Source: Siphonodentalium dalli | Lineage: Eukaryota; Mollusca; Scaphopoda; Gadilida; Siphonodentaliidae | Assembly (NCBI GenBank): GCA_032622095.1 | Contig: CP136062.1 | Location: 133,999,282 to 134,063,281, forward strand | DNA length: 64,000 bases | Direction of reading: 5' to 3' | In this document: positions 56,481 to 64,000 of the stretch, in pieces | Numbering within the stretch: the first letter of the stretch is position 1 | Layout of the letters: every line of letters starts with the position of its first letter | Notes under the pieces: model-generated | Databases searched by the model: none | The model's input: only the letters and a program-made list of their open reading frames with translations | Told to the model about the DNA's origin: nothing | Translations under genes and position numbers: made by a program

Positions 56481-57149
56481 ATATGAACTCGATACAATAA
56501 CATATTGTATCTTGTATGAGCAGCTTGGTTATGTATAGCACAATGCTAGTATGTTATTTCGCTTGTTAACGCTACTTTGGCATGCATACTTGCTTGGGAT
56601 GGATATTGGAATGTACTGACTGTTTAAATGTTTTGGGAATGCCCCTACGTGCACAACCTAATGATTGTCAAATGATCCCCTTGTATGTTAAGTTAGCGCA
56701 AGTCACTCTAGTTTGATGGAACATGGGCTAAAGAGGGATCGGACTTTCCGTGGGTGGTCATACAAAATGTCTAACTGCACCCCCGAACAAGGACCGAATT
56801 TTTAATTGTGGTAATATATCATTCAACACCCCCCCCCCCCCCCCCCCACATGGGTTAGATTTTTCCAGGTAGAATATAACTGAAACTTTTCAACTGGTGG
56901 AAAATTCCAATATTCCAACTCGAGCTCTATCGAGTTGGGGTGTCAAACTTTCCACAAGAAACACATTTGATCCAGACCCATCTCCAAGTATACGGGAAGT
57001 TCTATTTTCCGATTGATATACCCCTAGCTTTTCAACTGTTGACAAGTTCTAACCTTACACCATACCCCATTGTCGCCATAATGGTTCAACATTTCAAACT
57101 GATACCCATTTGTAAATTTAGAAATTCTATACAATCTTGTTAACGTCTA
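56481..57149. other. No gene seen
   Basis: Contains a poly(C) run at 56828-56849. Confidence 0.45.
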
Positions 57150-57400
57150 TTAACCAGGGGCCCATTGTGGAAATAAGTCTGCCCATTTATGGGACAGACT
57201 TTTCAATGCTATCCTCGCTGCGATTTTAATTGAAATATATATTCATATTAATGAACGACACCATTTATATTTGTTCTATTATCAACTGTTGTATACAAAC
57301 ATAATTTAACACTACATGGTTCAATTAATTGATAGTACCTTTTGTATATTTGTATTATTTACATCGCACCAAATAAAACTATCTATCTGCCCATCTATTT
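57150..57400 (+). mobile_element. Possible LINE 3' untranslated end
   Basis: 'ccaggggcccattgtggaaa' is followed by a hairpin, AGTCTGCCCA facing TGGGACAGACT (57175-57212), then an AT-rich segment and 'accaaataaaactatctatc', a polyadenylation-like signal with a short TATC-type tail. This layout fits the 3' end of a CR1/L2-like retrotransposon, but no coding part is attached. Confidence 0.4.
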
Positions 57401-57680
57401 ATAAACAGTATATATGGTAATGGCGATATATATAACTGTTGCGACGAATTCGCAGCATGAATATATCGAACCATTTCGTATATGCATATCAACTGCTGCA
57501 TGCGATATTTATTTCACTTCACCACGTAATATGTAGTTTATCGTATATTAATGCACAATAATTGAAATAGGCGTTTAGCAAACTGCATTAAGGGAGACTA
57601 TCCTAAACATAGCAAAAACGTACTCGAGAGAGGTCGTACTTGTCGTTTTTTCCAACCCTTTAAAAACAAATTGATCCGGA
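57401..57680. other. No gene seen
   Basis: AT-rich spacer. Confidence 0.4.
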
Positions 57681-57683
57681 ATT

Positions 57684-57880
57684 CAACGAGAGGCCGATCA
57701 CGATCGGCAGATGTTTAACCCATACCTTGGCGATAGTGATCAGCTATTTTCAGCTTGGATGATAAAATCCATAAGCCATAACTCCATTTAAAACGAGAGG
57801 CCGATCACGATCAGCAGATGTCTAACCCATACCTTGGCGATAGCGATTAGCTATTTTTATAAATTTTATAAATCCTTACA
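57684..57880 (+). repeat. 107-bp tandem repeat, 2 copies
   Basis: 'aacgagaggccgatcacgat' at about 57686 and 57793, each followed by 'acccataccttggcgatag'. A diverged relative lies near 25850-25925. Confidence 0.88.
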
Positions 57881-58919
57881 TCAACCTTTTCATGAGTGCT
57901 AAAGTTTCAACAATTCACACTTAATATAGTGATCATGTGAAAAATATTTAGTTATCACATTGTGTCAACAGGATTGGCGGAGGATGTAATATTTTTAAGC
58001 AAATAAACCAAATGACCCTCACTATGCAGGTTAGGGGTGTGTTCTCGTCAACTATGCCAAGAACTACATGTATAAACATAATCAATGGAAATATTTGAGT
58101 TATCAAATCAGATAGAATAGGGTTAATATTACCCAAACTAATGAACTGATAAACACAAAATAGTCTATACAAAGCATGTCATTGGATTTAGAAACCCATA
58201 CAATAAGTCAGTCTCAAGAATACCATCACCATTAATATTACCCTGGAGCCCAAATGCAATTGATGGAATTTCAAAATAAGACATTTCCTCTAATGATGAA
58301 TATATAATTGGTGATTTATTGAAACCCTTACTGAACCTGGACCAAAGTGAAAGGGATAATATTATATATGTCTATCGCATAATATGTGTCTATGGAATGG
58401 TTTAATTTTAATCCCAAATCCATGAAAATCAAAAGTGGATCACCATCAACCTGAACATAATATAGGAGAATGATCAAATGAAAAGCATCAAAACCATATG
58501 ATGTGTGGAGAGGGTTAATCATTTGCAATGACATCATATCATGGAACTGAGGAATGAGTGGATTAATTTTTGTCTAAGATAAGACAACAGTGTATGTAGA
58601 CAACAATGTCTGTAAAACATCCCAACAAAGTAACAATGGACTATTCCAATTTATTATTTTAGAATAGGTGTCCTATAGTGTTTACATAAACTTTAGTAAT
58701 TAACCTGTTTCAGCAAAGGGGTTAACTTAATATTGCACAGAAAACAGAACTCCACCAGATAGCCATCAATCAATTTGACATTATGATAACAAATCCTGCC
58801 AGCCAGCAGTACCACTATCAGGCTTTATAGTATGTCATATCTTATGTCCATAGTGATAATTAACTCATTTCAATAACACACATGGTCTGCGAGATATGTT
58901 CTCTTAAAATTCCCAGCAG
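57881..58919. repeat. Old dispersed repeat, related to 59860-60280
   Basis: 'ataggagaatgat.a.atgaaaa', 'gagggttaa..atttg' and 'agactattccaatttat.ttttagaa'-type blocks occur in the same order at 58450-58670 and 59965-60250. Strongly diverged; no coding. Confidence 0.55.
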
Positions 58920-59100
58920 TAATTACTTGAATTATAAAGGGTCATAACTCTGTTAAAATATATCGGATCAAACCCATATTCGAACTCGATCTGTATTTAG
59001 GGGTGATAAATTCATATACCAAATTTGGTGTTGATCAGATGAAAACTGTTTTGAGTCATAGCAGCTTGGGTGAATTCTAAGTATTAAAACATAAGAGTGA
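58920..59100 (+). repeat. Dispersed repeat family A, partial copy 3
   Basis: One ~140-bp module ('gggtcataactctgttaaaa', 'ttcgaactcgatctgtattt') without the terminal microsatellite or hairpin. Confidence 0.8.
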
Positions 59101-59339
59101 AAAGGGTTATTAAACAATACCAAAAAACATACAGACGAAGAACGTGCTAAGAAAAACCTAGGTAAGAAATATGAGGCAGATCAGAAGAAATATGTTCAAC
59201 TTATTGCATTGGATAGCATGTGTGTAAATGGTTAATTATTTTCTAAACCGACCAACCAATCAATACCATAAACTATATAGATGGGGGCGTGTCATCATAA
59301 ACCTACATATCAAATATGAACACAATCGGACAAAATATA
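59101..59339. other. Spacer with family A-like fragments
   Basis: 'gtgtcatcataaacctacat' near 59288 recurs at 60940; otherwise nothing recognisable. Confidence 0.4.
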
Positions 59340-59790
59340 CTTCGGTTATAGCATCGGATTTTTAATTTTTTTTTATTTTCGAAAAAAGGTTCATAACTCC
59401 TTTAAAATAAATCGGATCAAACCCATATTCGAACTCGATCTGTATTTTGGGCTCGGAAAATCGCATACCAAAATTGGTTCCGATCAGATAAAAATTGTTC
59501 GAGTTATGACAGCATGCGTTAATTCGAAGTCGAAAAAGGGCCATAACTCCGTAAAAAAAAATTCGGATCAAACCCATATTTGAACTCGATCTGTATTTTG
59601 GTCTGAGAAACTCATATACAAAATTTGGTTCCGATCGGATAGAATTTTTTTGAGTTAACGCACCATGCGTAAAGTGTCTTCAGACAGACAGACAGACGGA
59701 CGGACGGACGACGAGTGGTCAATCCGGACGTCGACATTATGTTTACCATACTATGGTATGGGTAAACATAAAAACGAATTAAACCCAAAT
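59340..59790 (+). repeat. Dispersed repeat family A, copy 4 (complete)
   Basis: Three modules, a GACA/GGAC microsatellite at 59685-59710, then 'gtggtcaatccggacgtcga' and the terminal palindrome ATGTTTACCATAC..GTATGGGTAAACAT (59741-59770). Confidence 0.9.
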
Positions 59791-60419
59791 TCGAATTCTA
59801 ACTGTATTTCGGGCTGAGAAACTCACATACCAAATTTACATACATCTCAATAAAATGAGATATATCAGATGAAAGGTATTTCTGTTAAAGTATCAGGAAT
59901 GTTGAGAAGGGTTCATTTTAACTACAAAGATCCATACAAGTGAAGGAGAAACCTGGCAATATAATAGGAGAATGATTACATGAAAAATATACAAAAGCAT
60001 AAAATTGATGACCAGGGTTAACAATTTTAACTATATAAAATTAGGGGCTGTACCAGGTATGTCACTTGAATATTGCATTGATATGCTAAACCAGAGAGCT
60101 ATGCCAGAGTTGATAAACCCTGGGCCAACACTGTCCACACACTATGGAAATGCAATAAACAACAGACAGCTATTAAAGTCTGCTTAAATTATAAGGAACA
60201 TCCCTACAAATCAAAAATAGACTATTCCAATTTATACTTTTAGAACTGAATGGGAGAGTCTATTGATTCATGAATGGGTTACACCTTACACTGATGGCTA
60301 AAAATAACTCTAATTCCATAATACAGATTTTCCTCTTGTCTTTCTCTCAGAGCTAAACTGATATCACTGGTAATTAATTGTAGACTGCTATGGTTATCTT
60401 GTGAGCCTAAAAATCTCAA
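59791..60419. repeat. Old dispersed repeat, related to 58240-58700
   Basis: See 57881-58919. A 60-codon frame at 60005 is not convincing. Confidence 0.5.
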
Positions 60420-60815
60420 ATCAGTTCAATTCTTAGTTGAAAAAGGGCAATAACTCCGGTATAACATATAGGATCTAACCCATATTCAAACTCGATCTAT
60501 ATTTTGAGTTGAGAAACTCACATACCAAATTTGGTTCCTATCAGATGAAAAATGGTTGATTTATCGCAGCATGCATGAATTCTATGTCAAAGGGCCATAA
60601 TTCCATTAAAAATATCCATATTCAAACTCGATCTGTATTTTGGGCTGAGAACCCCATATACATCTGGTTCCGATCGGATAGAAAATGTTTGAGTTATCGC
60701 ATTATGCGTAAGTGTCTACGGGCAGACGGACAGATAGACAGACGGACAAACGACGAGTGGTCAATCCGGACGTCGACACTATGTGTACCATACTATGGTA
60801 TGGGTACACACAAAA
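60420..60815 (+). repeat. Dispersed repeat family A, copy 5 (complete)
   Basis: Two modules, the GACA/GACG microsatellite and the terminal palindrome ATGTGTACCATAC..GTATGGGTACACA (60781-60809). Confidence 0.9.
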
Positions 60816-60921
60816 ATCGATTGCCCTGGACAAAACATCATGTACATGTATGGTGTACTCTGTCATCTGTAAAAATATGGCACTTTTGTCCGAGATGTGA
60901 TATAAAATCGCTAACACACTC

Positions 60922-60995
60922 TACTAAAACAGGTGAGGGGTGTGTCATCATAAACCTGCAGGTTTATTGTGATATATCCCTCACCTGTTTTAGTA
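60922..60995. repeat. 74-bp hairpin
   Basis: 'tactaaaacaggtgaggg' is mirrored by 'ccctcacctgttttagta', with an inner 'ataaacctgcaggtttat' palindrome. A few mismatches lie between the two stems. Confidence 0.95.
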
Positions 60996-61235
60996 AATAA
61001 AATATGAACACGATCTGATAAAAAAAAATACTCGAATCATCGTGTCGGATAGCATATGTCTACGACAGACGGACATATCTATGTCCAGACGGACGACGGA
61101 CGGTTGATATACGGACGTCGGCATTATAATGTGTATACTATACATGGTATTGGTACACATACAATGTGGTTGATATACGGACGTCGGCATTATAATGTGT
61201 AGACCATACATGGTATTGGTACACATACAATGTGG
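60996..61235 (+). repeat. Dispersed repeat family A, partial copy 6 with 66-bp duplication
   Basis: After 'tgtctacgacagacggac' the end segment 'ttgatatacggacgtcggca'..'tggtattggtacacatacaa' occurs twice (about 61104 and 61170, period 66). Confidence 0.85.
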
Positions 61236-61324
61236 ATTTTGATCCTTCGACGTTAGTGGACATTCACGACAATTTGTGTGCATGGCTTAATTGTTTAAAA
61301 GTCCTCAATCCGATAAGACGGTCC

Positions 61325-61745
61325 CCATATCACCAAGATATAACAACAACAACAACAACATTTCTTCAAACGCTTTAGTTATCAGAATCGATTAATTGCA
61401 ACAAAATAATGCTAACCACTGTCAATTATATATATGGTATAAAATTTCCCAAAACGTGTTATTTATCAACATTTTGTTCAACGAAACATGGCCGTATTAT
61501 CACTTGAGTATCACTAAATTTGGCTGTATTACCACTTGATTTTAGAGTTATCCATCTTCATTAGCAATTTGGGCCACAAATAATTGCACATCTCGAGAAA
61601 TAACAAAGTTAAAAAAAATCGATATCTGATCACTCTGAGCTTTGATGGGTGTGCTGCTCGATTCGAATCAAATATTTTTTAACCCCGAAGCCAAATAAAT
61701 AGTTATTTATATAGGAGCGTTAATTCGGATAATGAATCTTTAACG
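61325..61745 (-). repeat. Dispersed repeat family B, copy 4 (inverted)
   Basis: Reverse complement of 38160-38625, with (AAC)n at 61340-61360 corresponding to (TTG)n, then 'ttatccatcttcattagcaa', 'gctgctcgattcgaatcaaa' and 'gcgttaattcggataatgaa'. Confidence 0.88.
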
Positions 61746-62224
61746 GTCATGGCTCGTTCGGTCATAATTTGGTAAAAGGTATCTCAAAATATACCAATAC
61801 GCGGAAGAGTTCAGAGCAAGTTTTTCGTTGATATATATATATATAGCGCTGAAAATACGTGGTTTTATTTTCTTATATTTTTTGATAAATTTTGATATCA
61901 TTTCGTTTCTGCCCGTTGAATTTTGTTAGTTATCGGTCGCGTAAAAATTGCAACTTTAGACATTGGGCAGAAAAGCTAGAGCTGTCACCGATCTGAAGCG
62001 TTTATGCTACTACATATATAATTTGGATGATTAAAACATTTGTCGAAGTAAATTAAATTTGCATTGCATTTTACTCGAATGTGTTCGAGTGTTCGAGTTA
62101 TATTTCGTGATCTTCCACAGAAGCCGAAGATCATACACAACAGTTCGCTCCATTCAATCAACGGAATGCTACACATGACACTAAAAGGTAAAACTGATAA
62201 AACTTTGATGCGTATATATCAGTA
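61746..62224. other. No gene seen
   Basis: AT-rich; short (TA)n near 61830. Confidence 0.45.
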
Positions 62225-62599
62225 GAGACCTTTCGCAATATCACGAATGCGATTACGGATATGAAATATCCTGCCAGTATACGGCCAAAATTCGACCTTT
62301 GCGCATGGGGGTTCTTATATGTGAGACGAAATATACCACACACAGTTTAATTATGTGCAGATGTGTCAAGGATGTGCCACCGGTCCTGCTTGGGGGAACT
62401 CTAACATTATCCGGGTGGTGAATGCACACGGATAAGAGCATGGGATCTGAAAGAGACACACATTACTTTTTCCATCAAATAAATATATAACTGAATATAG
62501 TGGGGCATAGGCCGTCTCACCAATTAGGTAAATTGTGATGGTGTCAACCTTACTATGACACTATATCCTATCCGTAATGTGATTTTTGTGAAAGGTCTC
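62225..62599. mobile_element. 375-bp TIR element (MITE-like)
   Basis: The left end GAGACCTTTCGCAATATCAC and the right end GTGATTTTTGTGAAAGGTCTC are imperfect inverted repeats extending about 35 bp ('gattacggata' against 'tatccgtaat'). TA flanks both sides (62223-62224 and 62600-62601), so a TA-targeting superfamily such as Tc1/mariner is likely. No coding. Confidence 0.8.
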
Positions 62600-62844
62600 T
62601 AGTATTACTCGGGCAACGACTAGAGCTAACAGGTGTATAAAACAAAATGACACGACGCGCAGAATATGATTTCTGAATTTGTAGACAGAGTGGTCGAAAA
62701 TTTACATGCCTTTGCTAAAATGCCCAGCAAAGCTTTTATTTGATTGCATACATGTATATACACTGAATAGTCTAGAGCCTTATTTTATTTCAGCCTGGTG
62801 GAATCGAATTATGACTCAAGCGCCGCTATAGACTGGGACACATG
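62600..62844. other. No gene seen
   Basis: Spacer upstream of the pseudogene. Confidence 0.4.
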
Positions 62845-64000
62845 CACTATATGATCAATGCTGCATGGGAGATATTTTGCAAGGAAGTGGTTGGACCACG
62901 GTTTTGACTGAAGCAGATATTGCATCAGCGGGGAATGCCGATTCATTTCTACACGCATCGCACCTGACGCGTACGAGACACGCAACCAAGTGACGGCCCT
63001 TGCACTATCAAAGTTGCAAAAAGATTCATGGCGATCGCAATCTCCAAAAAGTATCATCGAAGACTTTGATGAATGGGTGTGGCAGATGTGTGGTGCATAT
63101 CCAACATTTCAATACTGGAACTTGATATTGTGTTTAGAACAACTCATCTTGATGTTCGTGCGGGCACACCGGGAACGCAACTTCACCGTTTATATCGAGG
63201 TCTTGTAGCAGCTTGTACCTTGGTTTTTTGTTATGAACCCTCAGAACTACACGCGTTGGATACCAGTACACATCCGGGATATGAAACTCCTCACAGCGGA
63301 GGTAAAAGAAGAGTTCCAGTCATGCTGGTGCTTCCCTAAAAAAGTAAATAAATTATCTGCTATGCCATTGGATCAAGCCCACGAGCAGAATAATGCAAAG
63401 ATAAAAGACTGCGGGGTAGTCATTGGCTTGACCGAATCTCCAGCAGCACTAAAGAGGCGGATGGTTTCCAGTCCAGAATAGGCCCGGATATTGACGGAAT
63501 TCGAACTCCAGTATTTGCACAGTAGTCATTCCGATAATGTTGACTATGGTGATGGCGTCTCGATCGGCTCAACGTGCATTTAAACGACAAACAGATGCAT
63601 TATGTTCCAAAATTAATTCGATGGGAAACACATTCACTATGGAGTCGGGGGAACTCATTGCAATCGACACGCATGCCTGTACTCCATCCGATTTGTAAGA
63701 ACTCTTCAAAGCATTGAACAGACAGGAAAGGACAGATATGAACAGTACATTCAGGACGTAATAGATGGAAAGGCCGTCTCCATTCACGATCCTATCAAAA
63801 GAGATAAATGCACTCTTTTCAAAACTCCACCATGTAAGGCCAAATCTACAGAAAACAGCAACTAGATGAATTTAAAAGTGATTACAGTCTGTTCAGCCAA
63901 CTCTACATCTCCAGTCAAGTTCGTGACGGAAACTTAGAAGATTTTTTCATGCACGAAAATCACGCATGGCCGCCATCGTTAAGTCAGCATGGTAAAATAA
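62845..64000 (+). pseudogene. Broken copy of an uncharacterised DQAHEQNNA-motif protein, truncated by window end
   Basis: Homologous-looking text runs through successive frames: ILQGSGWTTVLTEADIASAG and SFLHASHLTRTRHA (62870-62985); then from 62990 LSKLQKDSW, EDFDEWVWQMCGAYPTFQYW and FVRAHRERNFTVYIEVL; a TAG at 63206-63208; then in the same frame QLVPWFF, NYTRWIPVHIRDMK and MPLDQAHEQNNAKIKDCGVV; and another TAG at 63479-63481 before ARILTEFE. Frame changes follow: KINSMGNTFTMESGELIAID; SIEQTGKDRYEQYIQDVID; and, to the window edge, LFSQLYISSQVRDGNLEDFF..ENHAWPPSLSQHGKI. From memory this order matches a large multicopy protein family of unknown function in cnidarians and molluscs, possibly carried by mobile elements. 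At least two stops and three frameshifts make it a pseudogene. Confidence 0.8.

Noticed and set aside
1..64000. CRISPR arrays, operons, plasmid origins or bacterial defence systems
   Set aside because: Repeat architecture, splice-type signals, SINE/LINE/TIR elements and gene sparsity all indicate animal nuclear DNA; no spacer-like regular arrays were seen.

Overview
This looks like repeat-dense, gene-poor nuclear DNA of an animal, most likely a marine lophotrochozoan and probably a mollusc. There is no prokaryotic gene density, operon structure or ribosome-binding site pattern. The only convincing host protein-coding sequence is one exon with splice signals. The repeats fit molluscan genomes: a tRNA-derived SINE with an ATTG tail, Helitron-like elements with internal core repeats, non-LTR retrotransposon 3' ends and many short terminal-inverted-repeat (TIR) elements. 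The taxon is inferred from these types, not from a database match.

Layout. 1-3576: near-identical 1,427-bp tandem units. 3577-11430: a 549-bp satellite with a four-monomer higher-order repeat, interrupted at 9302-10732 by a complete 1,431-bp CACTA/EnSpm-like non-autonomous transposon. 11431-14046: smaller tandem repeats and a Helitron-like fragment. 14301-15987: duplicated LINE 3' fragments. 17308-19165: two 920-bp units, each with CRE- and TATA-like motifs and a 168-bp near-perfect hairpin. 20930-22035: another tandem repeat. 22232-23510: the main coding exon of a Golgi galactose-3-O-sulfotransferase (Gal3ST) on the minus strand. 24962-25274: an intact SINE with a 14-bp target duplication. 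25951-26927: a LINE 3' end on the minus strand. 30763-33585: a 2.8-kb Helitron-like element. 37121-39805: LINE remnants with other repeats between them. 39934-42110: tandem repeats and two TIR elements. 42779-45470: long hairpins and microsatellites. 49113-51180: three Helitron-like elements, two head to tail and one inverted, full of nuclear-receptor half-site motifs. 51810-52300: a dense inverted/tandem repeat. 53695-54155: a second copy of the 41.6-kb TIR element. 55440-61745: several dispersed families. 62225-62599: a TIR element. 62845-64000: a broken copy of a coding family characterised by a DQAHEQNNA motif.

The genes do not form a pathway. The Gal3ST exon stands alone, and the short candidate exons (35.5, 46.1, 51.4 and 54.5 kb) rest only on open frames plus splice-like signals. 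The most unusual features are TIR elements whose ends are themselves 69-bp palindromes, the promoter-plus-hairpin tandem units, a hairpin terminus that shows a paired compensatory change between copies, and the satellite higher-order structure whose transposon insertion can be dated relative to it.
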